DNA of 64,000 bases from Pikeienuella piscinae (lineage in GTDB: Bacteria; Pseudomonadota; Alphaproteobacteria; Rhodobacterales; Rhodobacteraceae), in assembly GCF_011044155.1 (NCBI RefSeq), contig NZ_CP049056.1, positions 3,476,001 to 3,540,000 on the forward strand, written 5' to 3'. A program made the position numbers and the translations under genes. Each line of letters begins with the position of its first letter. Positions within the stretch are counted from its first letter, which is position 1. Shown here piece after piece: positions 16,281 through 24,698 of the stretch. Under the pieces are notes generated by a model. It searched no databases and had not been told where the DNA came from. It saw only the letters and a program-made list of their open reading frames with translations.

Positions 16281-17428
16281 TAGCGTCTCGTTTTACTGTC
16301 CAACGCCGCTTTTGCGACGATCGTTCCCACTCTGGGCATACGTTCTGGATGCGCTCTTCCGGCGCGACATTCGCCCTTCAGTCTCAGATAGACGAACATG
16401 CCCGGAAGTGACAGAAATTTAAAGATCAATTCCGTTTTGGCATCACAAGTCTTGCAGCCTGAAATCTTTCCGCGAGTGCGAGATTGCAAGGGGTGCGGCG
16501 GTTCGCCGCTATTCTTGAGCGATGTTCATCTCCGAGTTTGCATGAACTGACGGGTGACGGCCGACAGGATGAGATCGATTGTGTTTCTGTTTCCTGGACG
16601 CAAGCCAATGGTTTTCAACCGCCGCGCTACGGCGCGTATTCCGATGAAGTTCCGATCCGGGCGCGGCCCCCTCGGCCGACGAATTCATGGGCGGAACAGA
16701 TGTTCATCGCCTGACGGATTAGCGAACACGCGAGAGTATTTCCAGCTTCATGAACCTCCATTCGCCCGCCATAGCTGGCGATCGGTCACATTCGCTTGTC
16801 ACGAAGCTTCGATCGTGGAGATGATCGGGCGCCTTCTGCGAACGAGATACGGAAGATCGGATCGGGCCGCCCGCGCGGGGCGCCGGGCGTCCGTGGCGGC
16901 CGTTCTCCATGCCCCTTCGCATCGGTGACGCCGGGTCGGAACGATCCTTCAGTGCTGAACATTGGATGTCAGCCGCCGGGTGGCGGTCGTGAAACCATCG
17001 CCTGTCCATCATATCCCTTCCGACACGTCCGGAAATTGAAGTCCAGCTCGCGGACGCTCGCGAATTTGTAATCCAGCCGACGGGTTCAACGGCCGGTCGG
17101 GCGTCGAACAGAGGGGTGGAATCAGCGGCGATGATTCGATTGACACGCGAACTGACCCGATTTTGGATGGTGAAACGAACCGGCGCCGTGCGCCCGACCG
17201 GAGGGAAGAGTCCATTCTCACGCCGCGCGATTCCACCGCTATCGCCCTTCCCGGCTCTGGCGCACTCCGGGCGTCGAGCTTTCGGACGATGTTCGACGTT
17301 CCCGATCCGCCTTGCACCACCAGCCGGAGGACAGGTCCGGCGCTTTTCGTCCGCGGCAACGCTGGTATTCGCTCGCGCTCCGGACTGTCGGCGCGGCTCG
17401 CGTCCTGGATGGAAGAACGGGCGCCGTT
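16281..17428. other. 1.15-kb stretch without a convincing gene
   Basis: This lies between the divergent ACP gene and the class II aldolase gene. Several overlapping frames exist on both strands (for example 16554-16928 plus and 17009-17803 minus), but none has a family signature, a good ribosome-binding site or typical codon use. An AT-richer part around 16400-16445 probably carries the ACP promoter. A short frame at 16554 contains RRATARIPMKF, which looks like the start of a PilZ domain, but nothing after it supports this. It may be decayed coding DNA or a long control region. Confidence 0.5.
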
Positions 17429-18169
17429 TTGACAGGCGGTGATGCGGAGGCGACGGAGGTCGAACGGGTTCTGGGCGAACTCGTTCTCGCCAACAGAATA
17501 CTGGCGAACGAACGCGTGATCGACGATTTCGGCCATGTCAGCGTCCGTCATCCGGCCGACCAGGGCCGTTATTTCATCGCCCGCGCCCTGAGCCCTTCGC
17601 AGGTTACGCGCGAGGATATTCAGGAGTTCACGCTGGATAGCGCTCCGACGACTGATCTTGGCGGCCGCCGCCCCTACGCCGAGCGGGCGCTTCACGGCTG
17701 CGTCTACGCCGCGCGGGCTGATGTCGGCGCCGTCGTTCATCATCACGCGCCTCCCATCCTGCCGTTCACGATTACGGGAGAACGGCTGCGGCCGGTCGTT
17801 CATCTCGGTTCGGTGATGGGCGAGGCGGCGCCGCTATGGGACAGTCAGGACGAATTCGGCGACACGACGCTTCTTGTCGATGACAACGACAAGGGCGCAT
17901 CCATGGCGCGGGCCCTGGGCGGCGCGGCGATGGTCCTCATACGCCGGCATGGAGCGACCGTGGTCGGCGATTCGATCCGGGATGCGGTCTTCACCGCGAT
18001 TCATTCGACGGCGAACGCAAGACTTCTGCTGCAGGCGCTGGCGCTCGGCGCCGTTCAGGAACTGACGAAGGGCGAGATCGAAAAAGCCCGCGCGCTTCAT
18101 CGCTCCGCGTTCGCCCAAGGGCGGGCCTGGGATTTCTGGCTTCATCGGGCCGGCCTCTCCGAGGCATGA
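17429..18169 (+). CDS. Class II aldolase/adducin-family protein, possible aromatic acid decarboxylase
   Basis: With a TTG start this is a 246-residue protein of the class II aldolase/adducin fold. It shows ANRILANERVIDDFGHVSVR (residues 21-40), Glu85, the metal-binding HHHA cluster (104-106) and RRHG (His174). Known members are fuculose- and ribulose-phosphate aldolases. Some act as decarboxylases on hydroxylated phthalates (PhtC type), which would suit the catabolic genes nearby. The start is uncertain. TTG 17429 gives the usual family N-terminus, while TTG 17312 would add 39 unsupported residues. It converges on the TRAP permease gene, 7 nt apart. The TTAGATATCTAA operator found elsewhere in the island was not seen upstream. 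Confidence 0.75.
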   Translation: MTGGDAEATEVERVLGELVLANRILANERVIDDFGHVSVRHPADQGRYFIARALSPSQVTREDIQEFTLDSAPTTDLGGRRPYAERALHGCVYAARADVGAVVHHHAPPILPFTITGERLRPVVHLGSVMGEAAPLWDSQDEFGDTTLLVDDNDKGASMARALGGAAMVLIRRHGATVVGDSIRDAVFTAIHSTANARLLLQALALGAVQELTKGEIEKARALHRSAFAQGRAWDFWLHRAGLSEA

Positions 18170-18176
18170 CCGGGCG

Positions 18177-20018
18177 TCAGAGAAAGTGAAGCGTGACCGG
18201 TCGCGCGAAGATAAGGAAAAGTCCGATTCCAAGGCAAAGCAGCCTTCCCCCCGCGCCGATCGGTCGGTTCAGGTAACCTTCCTGCGCGACGGCGACGAGC
18301 GCCAGCCCGCTGGCGACCAGAACGCAGGCGAGGGCGATCTCCGGGGCCGCGCCCTGAAGGATCAGCGCGCCGTCGAAGATGAACGCGAATGGGATGAGAA
18401 ACGCGCCGATGGCGATGCTGACCGCAGTGACGGCGATCTTCAACGGCGCCTCGTCGGCGATCGCGCTCGCGGCGTAGGCGGCGACGGCGACCGGCGGCGT
18501 CAGCGCCGACATGACCGCGAAATAGAGGAGGAAGAGATGGCCCGCCATCAGGTCCACGCCGAGCCGGCTCATCACCGGCGCGATCAGCGTCGCGGCGAGG
18601 ATATAGGCGCTCGGCGTCGGCATGCCGAGACCGAGGAGAATCGTCAGCGCCGCCGCGACGATCAGTGATATGATGAGCTGATGACCGGAGACGAAGAACA
18701 CCAGCGTCCCGAATTTCGAGGCGAGGCCGGTCATGGTTATGCCGCCGATGACCAGCCCGGCGGCGGCGCAGGCGCCTGTGACCGCGACCATCTTCACGCA
18801 TGAATCAGCCAGCACATCCAGCGCATCGCCCGGCGTCATCCGCGTTTCGCGACGCAGCATGGAGACCACCACCACCGCCGCCATCCCGTAGATGGCGGCG
18901 TAGGTCGGCGTATAGCCGTCCACCAGCGCCCAGGTGATGACGAGAAGCGGAACGATGAAAAGCCCGCCCTTTCGCAATGTCGCGCCGATCGGCGGGATCT
19001 GCTCCGGGTCGAGGCCCTTCAGCCCGATCTTGTTGGCGCGCAGATGCACCTGGAGATAGATCGGCAGATAGTAGAGCAGCGCCGGGATGATCGCGGCGAG
19101 GGCGATATCGACATAGTCGATACCGGTGTATTCGGCCATGATGAAGGCCGCCGCGCCCATCACCGGCGGCACCAGGCTGCCGCCGGTCGAGGCCGCCACC
19201 TCCACCGCGCCGGCGAATGCGGGTTTGTAGCCGAGCCGCTTCATCATCGGTATGGTGATCGAGCCGGTGGTGACCACGTCAGATGTCGGGCTGCCCGAGA
19301 TCGTGCCGTAGAGACCGGATGAGATCACCGCGATCTTCGCCGGCCCGCCGCGTGAGCGACCGGTCATCGCCGCCGCGATGTCGAAGAAGAAATCCGCGCC
19401 CCCGGTCTTGGCGAGAGCCGTGCCGAAGATCACGAACAGGAAGGCGTAGGTGGCCGCGACGCGGATCGGCACGCCGAAAAGCCCGTCCGTGGTGAAGACC
19501 ATGATGTCGAGAAAATGCGACAGCGAAATCTCGCCATGGCCAAAGGCGCCCGAAAGCCGGTCGCCGAAGAGGTTGTAGGCGATGAAGAGGAGGACGATCA
19601 CCAGAAGCCCGAGGCCGACCGCCCGCCTCGTGGCCTCCAGCGCCAGAATGACGATGGTCGATGCCGCGATCATGTCGGCGGTGCTCAACGGGTCGAGCAG
19701 CGTGATCCGCTCGGCGATCTCGTCGCCATGCGCGACGAAATAAAGCCCGCAGCCAAGCGCCGCGGCGGCGAGCAGCCATTCAAAGGGTGGGATCCGGGTC
19801 CGCTCTCCGCCCGGCCCGGGCGTGATCAGAAGGAATGTCAGCACCAGCATCAGCGAGACGAAGGTGATCGTCAACGTCAGCGTGTCTGCGCGGGAGAACC
19901 CGGCGGCGTAGATCGACCACGCGGCGAAGACGCCCGCATAGAGCCGGACAATCCGACCGATCAGGCCTTCCGGTCTGCGACGGGCGCCGGTGTCGAACGC
20001 CAGGGCGAAGATGTTCAC
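18177..20018 (-). CDS. TRAP transporter fused permease (4TM/12TM)
   Basis: This 613-residue membrane protein fuses the small (DctQ-like, about the first four helices) and large (DctM-like) TRAP permease subunits. It contains the GTISGSPTSDVVTTGSI stretch and the MPTPSAYILAATLIAPV motif of the DctM domain. Such fused permeases work with TAXI-type binding proteins to import organic acids using an ion gradient. The gene starts with GTG and lies 70 nt after the TAXI binding-protein gene on the same strand. It probably brings the aromatic acid degraded by the neighbouring enzymes into the cell. Confidence 0.92.
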   Translation of the reverse strand: MNIFALAFDTGARRRPEGLIGRIVRLYAGVFAAWSIYAAGFSRADTLTLTITFVSLMLVLTFLLITPGPGGERTRIPPFEWLLAAAALGCGLYFVAHGDEIAERITLLDPLSTADMIAASTIVILALEATRRAVGLGLLVIVLLFIAYNLFGDRLSGAFGHGEISLSHFLDIMVFTTDGLFGVPIRVAATYAFLFVIFGTALAKTGGADFFFDIAAAMTGRSRGGPAKIAVISSGLYGTISGSPTSDVVTTGSITIPMMKRLGYKPAFAGAVEVAASTGGSLVPPVMGAAAFIMAEYTGIDYVDIALAAIIPALLYYLPIYLQVHLRANKIGLKGLDPEQIPPIGATLRKGGLFIVPLLVITWALVDGYTPTYAAIYGMAAVVVVSMLRRETRMTPGDALDVLADSCVKMVAVTGACAAAGLVIGGITMTGLASKFGTLVFFVSGHQLIISLIVAAALTILLGLGMPTPSAYILAATLIAPVMSRLGVDLMAGHLFLLYFAVMSALTPPVAVAAYAASAIADEAPLKIAVTAVSIAIGAFLIPFAFIFDGALILQGAAPEIALACVLVASGLALVAVAQEGYLNRPIGAGGRLLCLGIGLFLIFARPVTLHFL

Positions 20019-20088
20019 GAAATTGGGTTTCCTGTCGGCCGGATCAGGCCGGCGGCGCGCGCCGCCGGCCCGCCGGACCGGGCTTCGT

Positions 20089-21072
20089 TCAGCGCAGGCT
20101 TCTGGACTTGAAAGCCTCTTCTGCCGCCGGATGATAGGCCGCCGCCGCGCCGGAGACCATCAGTTCGGTGGTGAGGCCGGCCATCGCCTTGTGGACCGAG
20201 CTCACCTTGTCGACATGGTCGACCAGCGCCCCGGCGATGTCCTCGACCATCTTCGGATCAGCGTCTTCGCGCACGAAAAGCTGCGCCGAGACGGTGACCG
20301 TCAGCGTGTCGTTCGGGGCGAAGTCATAGACGCCGCCTGGGATCGTGAATTCGCTGATCGTCCATTCCTTGGCCACCGCGGCAGCCGTATCAGGGCTGAC
20401 CGGCAGAAGCGCCAGATCGATCGCGGAGGCGAGTTGCCGGATCGAGCTGTGATTGACGAAGAGCGAGTTCAGCATTGCGTCCGCGCGTCGGTCGCGCATC
20501 AACTCGCCCTGCTCTTTCGACGCGGCGTAGGTGACGCTGCCGCCCCAGGATTCGAGGTTCTCCGGCGACGCGCCGGCCGCGGACAGAAGGGAGGCGCCGA
20601 TATCGCTGACAACGTTGCCCTTCTTGTTCAGGAGGATGTTGATGGGCAGCTTGTTCGCCGCGATGTCCTCCATCGACTTCAGGCCGTGTTCGTCGGCGTA
20701 GTCCTTGTTCACGAGCAGCTGGAGCGGCGCCCATGTGTACATGACCGCGAGCGTTCGCATGCTGTCGACCGTGGCGGAGAAGGGCGGCTCTCCAGCCCGC
20801 GCCGCCTTGACCTCGGCGTCATGGATGATCGCGAGGTCGCATTTGCCCTGATCGAGTTGCACGACATTGGCGAAACCGCCGCCGGAGGTCTGATAGGTGA
20901 CGGTCGATCCGGGGAAGCTGGCCTTGACCGCGGCGTCGACGCCGGCGCCGAGCAGCGACCAGAGGCCGCCCGGACTCGCGCCGCAAAGGGTGAGATTGTA
21001 TTCGGCGGCGCTGACTGGCGCGCCGACCGCTATCAGCCCTGCGGCGAGCAGGTTGATTGATTTCAGCTTCAC
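20089..21072 (-). CDS. TAXI family TRAP transporter solute-binding protein
   Basis: This 327-residue protein has an N-terminal signal peptide (LLAAGLIAVGAPVSAAEY, cleavage near residue 22) and the TAXI-type beginning NLTLCGASPGGLWSLLGAGV. It should bind the substrate in the periplasm and deliver it to the fused permease encoded 70 nt downstream. The start is taken as GTG 21072, preceded by GGGAGA, because it puts the signal peptide at the N-terminus. The longer frame adds 26 charged residues. The palindrome TTAGATATCTAA lies 62 nt upstream and probably serves as operator. Confidence 0.9.
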   Translation of the reverse strand: MKLKSINLLAAGLIAVGAPVSAAEYNLTLCGASPGGLWSLLGAGVDAAVKASFPGSTVTYQTSGGGFANVVQLDQGKCDLAIIHDAEVKAARAGEPPFSATVDSMRTLAVMYTWAPLQLLVNKDYADEHGLKSMEDIAANKLPINILLNKKGNVVSDIGASLLSAAGASPENLESWGGSVTYAASKEQGELMRDRRADAMLNSLFVNHSSIRQLASAIDLALLPVSPDTAAAVAKEWTISEFTIPGGVYDFAPNDTLTVTVSAQLFVREDADPKMVEDIAGALVDHVDKVSSVHKAMAGLTTELMVSGAAAAYHPAAEEAFKSRSLR

Positions 21073-21134
21073 GTCATTCTCCCTGTTTTCGGGTCTCTCG
21101 CCCTTGCGCGCGGTCTTTTCTCGCGGACCCTGTC

Positions 21135-21146
21135 TTAGATATCTAA
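21135..21146. promoter_or_regulatory. Palindromic operator TTAGATATCTAA, copy 1
   Basis: A perfect 12-bp palindrome lies upstream of the TAXI-TRAP genes and downstream of the Rieske oxygenase stop. The identical sequence is found at 22555-22566 in the divergent promoter of the same catabolic island. The size and AT-rich symmetry fit a MarR-family site, and a MarR gene closes the island. Confidence 0.7.
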
Positions 21147-21198
21147 ACATATGCGGGCGCTCTCGCCGCCGTCAATTCAATCCTTCGACCGAAAGGAC

Positions 21199-22482
21199 CT
21201 ATTGCGCCGCGACGCTCGCCGCGCCTCCGCTCAGGTCGCGCCAGTCGACATCCTTGCCGATGACCCCTTCGAAGGAGGCGATTTCGCCCGGCGCGATATT
21301 CGGATCGTCGGCGCCAAGCGCTCCGCCGCCGGCGGCGACGGTGTTCGCAGCGTCCACCATCAGACGCCGGAACTCGACAATCGCGAGGTCGGACGCCCCA
21401 AGCACGTCCCTCGTGCGGTCCACGATCGCGCCCATGCTGACCCACATCGCGATGTCCTGGTTCGGAATGCCGGCGATTCCGGTGAAGTTCCCCTCTTTCA
21501 TCAGCGCGCGATCCTGGCCGAACCGGTTCGCCATCGTTCGCTTCGGCGACCAGTCCGCCTCCAGATCGACGCCGGGAACCGCGTGGGTGAAGGCGCGCCA
21601 TTCCGCCGTGTCAGGTGTCGTCGCGGGATCGCCCCAGGCGATGAAGTGGAAGGCCGTCGTCTCATCGTCGATCGGCACGATCACGCTCGCGACCTTGTAG
21701 GAGCCGTTCGGCGGGATCAGCGAGATATAGGGGGCGATATACTCCGTCACGCGAACGTAATTGTGCGTCGCCGCGTTTCGGATCGGGCGACGAATCGCAG
21801 CGTAGTGAAAGCCGTAGCTTGTCGTCTGCGTCTGCATCCGCGGCGACTTGTCGGTGGACGGACGATACCAGGCCTTGTCGTCCGCCGCCGCCCGCTCGAC
21901 CCGCGCCGGCACCATGTCGGATGAGTGCAGGGACGAGGAATGGGCGCTGTCGATCTGGCCCTCGGTGATCTGCGCCCAGTTGGCCGGGATGCGAATCTTG
22001 AGGATCGAGACCCGCGCATCGGGCGTCGATGCGAAGCCGGGGGCGCGAAACGCCGGCGCCTCGTCGGCGTCGCCGAGCCAGGCCCAGACGAAACCGCCGG
22101 CCTCATGCACCGGATAGGCGCGGTGCTTCACCTTGCTCAGGAGCGGGCTGCCCTCCGGCTCAGACGACATGGCGACGACATTGCCTGCGACATCCATCTT
22201 CCAGCCATGATAGAGACAGCGCAGCCCGCACTCCTCGTTCCGCCCCAGAAGCAGGGAGGCGCGGCGATGCGGGCAAAGCTCATCGAGAAGCCCGATCCTG
22301 CCCTCCGTGTCGCGGAACGCCACCAGCCGCTCGCCGAGAACCTCGACCAGCAATGGCGCGCCGTCAGGCTCAGGCAATTCTTCCGAGAGGCAGACCGGCG
22401 TCCAGTGACGCCGCATCAGCCGGCCCATCGGACGGTCGGCGCCGACGCGAGTCAGAATGTCGTTTTCCTCTGCGGTCAGCAT
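21199..22482 (-). CDS. Rieske ring-hydroxylating oxygenase, large subunit (phthalate dioxygenase-like)
   Basis: This 427-residue protein has the Rieske [2Fe-2S] ligands Cys70, His72, Cys89 and His92 (CPHR...CLYHGW). The catalytic mononuclear iron site is Asp178-His181-His186 (QIDSAHSSSLH). The layout matches single-component large subunits of the phthalate 4,5-dioxygenase family, which add O2 to an aromatic acid to give a cis-dihydrodiol. It needs the reductase encoded divergently at 22592. The ATG follows AAAGGTG. The ring-attacked substrate is unknown; an ortho-dicarboxylate is suggested by the neighbouring decarboxylase-like gene. Demethylases share this fold. Confidence 0.88.
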   Translation of the reverse strand: MLTAEENDILTRVGADRPMGRLMRRHWTPVCLSEELPEPDGAPLLVEVLGERLVAFRDTEGRIGLLDELCPHRRASLLLGRNEECGLRCLYHGWKMDVAGNVVAMSSEPEGSPLLSKVKHRAYPVHEAGGFVWAWLGDADEAPAFRAPGFASTPDARVSILKIRIPANWAQITEGQIDSAHSSSLHSSDMVPARVERAAADDKAWYRPSTDKSPRMQTQTTSYGFHYAAIRRPIRNAATHNYVRVTEYIAPYISLIPPNGSYKVASVIVPIDDETTAFHFIAWGDPATTPDTAEWRAFTHAVPGVDLEADWSPKRTMANRFGQDRALMKEGNFTGIAGIPNQDIAMWVSMGAIVDRTRDVLGASDLAIVEFRRLMVDAANTVAAGGGALGADDPNIAPGEIASFEGVIGKDVDWRDLSGGAASVAAQ

Positions 22483-22554
22483 GACCGTTCACCTTTCGCT
22501 CACCTTGGAATCGACCGCCAGCATAGCGGGGAAGGTGTGATTGACAAGAAATTC

Positions 22555-22566
22555 TTAGATATCTAA
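22555..22566. promoter_or_regulatory. Palindromic operator TTAGATATCTAA, copy 2
   Basis: A perfect 12-bp palindrome identical to 21135-21146 lies between the divergent oxygenase (start 22482) and reductase (start 22592) genes, so one bound regulator could control both. It ends 25 bp before the reductase start codon, close to where a promoter -10 or transcript start would be expected. That suits repression. Confidence 0.75.
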
Positions 22567-22591
22567 CTAGATTGAGGGAGGCGGAGAACCG

Positions 22592-23542
22592 ATGGTGGAT
22601 CGAGAGGGCGAAATCGACTTGCGGGTGGCTGCCCGTCGGACGCTCTCGGCGGATATAGCGGAGTTCACGCTGGTCGCTGCGGACGGCGCGGCGCTGCCGG
22701 GCGGCGAGGCCGGCGCGCATATCACCGTCCGCACGCCATCAGGCGCGATGCGCAGGTATTCTCTTCTGGACGGCGACCGGAACCCGACGAACTATCGCAT
22801 CGCGGTGAAGCGCGAGGCCGCCTCCCGCGGCGGGTCGGCCTCCATGCACGACGATCTCCGCGAGGGCGACCCGATCTGCGCGGAGCCGCCGGTCAACGAA
22901 TTTCCGCTACGGGAGGCGCCGGAATATTTGCTGATCGCGGGGGGAATCGGCGTCACGCCGATCCATGCGATGGCGACCGCCCTGAGCGAGGCTGGAAAGC
23001 CCTTCCACGTCATCTACTGCGCGCGCGAAGTCGAAAGCGCCGCCTATCTCGATGATTTGCGGACGCTTTGCGGCGACCGGCTGATCGCGCATTTCGATGG
23101 CGGAGAGCCGGCGCGCCTCTATGATTTCTGGGATCACTTCGAGACGCCCACGAAGGCCCGCGTCTATTGCTGCGGCCCGGCGGCGCTGATGGAGGAGATC
23201 AGGGCGATCTCCGGCCACTGGCCAGAAGGGGCGGTCTCGTTCGAGGATTTTAAACCCGTCGAAGTCGTCCGCGCCGACGATGTGGCGTTCAAGGTGAAAC
23301 TGGCGAAGTCCGGCGAAACCATCGACGTTCCGGCGGATCGCACGATCCTGGAGGCGGCGCGCGCCGCCGGCGCGGCGATGGCCAGCTCCTGCGAAAGCGG
23401 AACTTGCGGCACCTGCAAATGCCGGCTGATCGAAGGCGCCGTCGATCATCGCGACATGGTGTTGATGGATGAGGAGCGCGAGACGCATATCATGATCTGC
23501 GTCTCACGCGCTTTGGAAGGGGATCTGGTCATTGACGTCTGA
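22592..23542 (+). CDS. Phthalate dioxygenase reductase-type oxidoreductase (FMN, NADH, 2Fe-2S)
   Basis: This 316-residue protein has an N-terminal flavin domain (RRYSLL near residue 51), a pyridine-nucleotide domain (LLIAGGIGVTPIHAM near 111-125) and a C-terminal plant-type ferredoxin with Cys267, Cys272, Cys275 and Cys303. This order is that of the VanB/PDR family. It passes electrons from NADH to the Rieske oxygenase encoded divergently. The ATG has a strong site (AGGGAGGCGG). Its 3' end overlaps the next gene by 11 nt. Confidence 0.92.
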   Translation: MVDREGEIDLRVAARRTLSADIAEFTLVAADGAALPGGEAGAHITVRTPSGAMRRYSLLDGDRNPTNYRIAVKREAASRGGSASMHDDLREGDPICAEPPVNEFPLREAPEYLLIAGGIGVTPIHAMATALSEAGKPFHVIYCAREVESAAYLDDLRTLCGDRLIAHFDGGEPARLYDFWDHFETPTKARVYCCGPAALMEEIRAISGHWPEGAVSFEDFKPVEVVRADDVAFKVKLAKSGETIDVPADRTILEAARAAGAAMASSCESGTCGTCKCRLIEGAVDHRDMVLMDEERETHIMICVSRALEGDLVIDV

Positions 23543-24698
23543 CCCCGTCCGTCTCGGCGTGGTCGGGCTTGGGCGGGCCTTCGCATTGACCGCGCCGGCG
23601 TTCGCGGCGCATCCGGGCGTCCGCCTGGTCGCGGCGGCGGCGCCGCGCGCCGAATCCCGGCGGGCGTTCGAGACGGCGTTCAGCGGGCGCACGTTCGAAA
23701 GCGTGGAGGCGCTCTGCGCCGACAGCGACGTCGAGGCGGTCTATGTGACCACGCCCCACGGGATGCACCGCGACCACGCGATCGCGGCGGCGCGCGCCGG
23801 CAAGCATGTGCTGCTGGAAAAGCCGATCGCCGTTGAACTGGATGACGCTGAGGCGATCGTCGCCGCCTGTGAGTCGGCCGGCGTGCGGCTGATCGTCGGG
23901 CCGAGCCACAGCTTCGACGCGCCGGTGGAGCAGGCGGCGAAGCTGATTCGGAGCGGCGAATTGGGGCGCGTCCGGATGGTTCAGGCGCTCAACTGCACCG
24001 ATTTTCTCTATCGCCCGCGCCGGCCGGAAGAGCTTCGGACCGAGCTGGGCGGCGGGGTGATCTTCAGTCAGGGGGTTCATCAGGTCGACATCGTGCGCCT
24101 TCTTTGCGGCGGGCTGGCGACATCGGTATTCGCCAGAACCGGAGCCTGGGATCCGGAGCGCCCGACCGAAGGCGCCTACGCCGCGCTGATCGATTTCGCC
24201 GGCGGCGTCTTCGCGTCGCTCACCTATTCCGGTTACGGCCGGTTCGACAGCGACGGATGGCAGGGGGGCGTCGATGAACTTGGCCGCGACAAGGATCCGG
24301 GTCTTTATGGCGCCGCGCGGCGCGCGCTCGGCGCTGCGGATGATGAAACGGCGCTCAAGGCGGCGCGGAGCTTCACCTCGATGGCGGAGACCCCCGCCGC
24401 AAGCCATCACGAGCATTTCGGCCCGATCATCGCTTTCTGCGAGAAAGGCGACATTCACCTGACGCCGGACGGGATTGAGATTTTCGGCGACGAACGGCGA
24501 GAGACACGCCCCGCCCCCTTCCGCACCGCGCGGGCGGAGGTCGCAGATGCGCTTGTCGCGGCGGTTCGGGGTGGGGCGTCGCCGCTCCAGACCGGGCGGT
24601 GGGGGCTCGCTTCGCTGGAGGTATGCCACGCAATGCTTGAAAGCGCCGAGAGCGGCCGCCCCGCCGCCCTTCGCCGCCAGATCGGAGTTCCATCATGA
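23532..24698 (+). CDS. Gfo/Idh/MocA family dehydrogenase, probable cis-dihydrodiol dehydrogenase
   Basis: This 388-residue protein begins at TTG, overlapping the reductase gene by 11 nt. The N-terminal Rossmann fold has GVVGLGRAF (residues 8-16). The family motif EKPIA follows near residue 97. Phthalate 4,5-cis-dihydrodiol dehydrogenase (Pht4 type) belongs to this family, and the place between a phthalate-dioxygenase-like system and a dihydroxyphthalate-decarboxylase-like gene fits that step: dihydrodiol plus NAD+ to catechol-type diacid. A sugar or inositol dehydrogenase role is unlikely in this context. Confidence 0.82.
   Translation: MTSDPVRLGVVGLGRAFALTAPAFAAHPGVRLVAAAAPRAESRRAFETAFSGRTFESVEALCADSDVEAVYVTTPHGMHRDHAIAAARAGKHVLLEKPIAVELDDAEAIVAACESAGVRLIVGPSHSFDAPVEQAAKLIRSGELGRVRMVQALNCTDFLYRPRRPEELRTELGGGVIFSQGVHQVDIVRLLCGGLATSVFARTGAWDPERPTEGAYAALIDFAGGVFASLTYSGYGRFDSDGWQGGVDELGRDKDPGLYGAARRALGAADDETALKAARSFTSMAETPAASHHEHFGPIIAFCEKGDIHLTPDGIEIFGDERRETRPAPFRTARAEVADALVAAVRGGASPLQTGRWGLASLEVCHAMLESAESGRPAALRRQIGVPS

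Noticed and set aside
16554-16928. 124-codon frame with RRATARIPMKF, considered as a PilZ-domain protein
   Set aside because: Only the first motif resembles PilZ. The rest lacks the D/NxSxxG motif and shows no normal codon use.
17009-17803. 264-codon minus-strand frame upstream of and overlapping the class II aldolase gene
   Set aside because: It has no recognisable domain and odd composition, and it overlaps the well-supported aldolase-fold gene.
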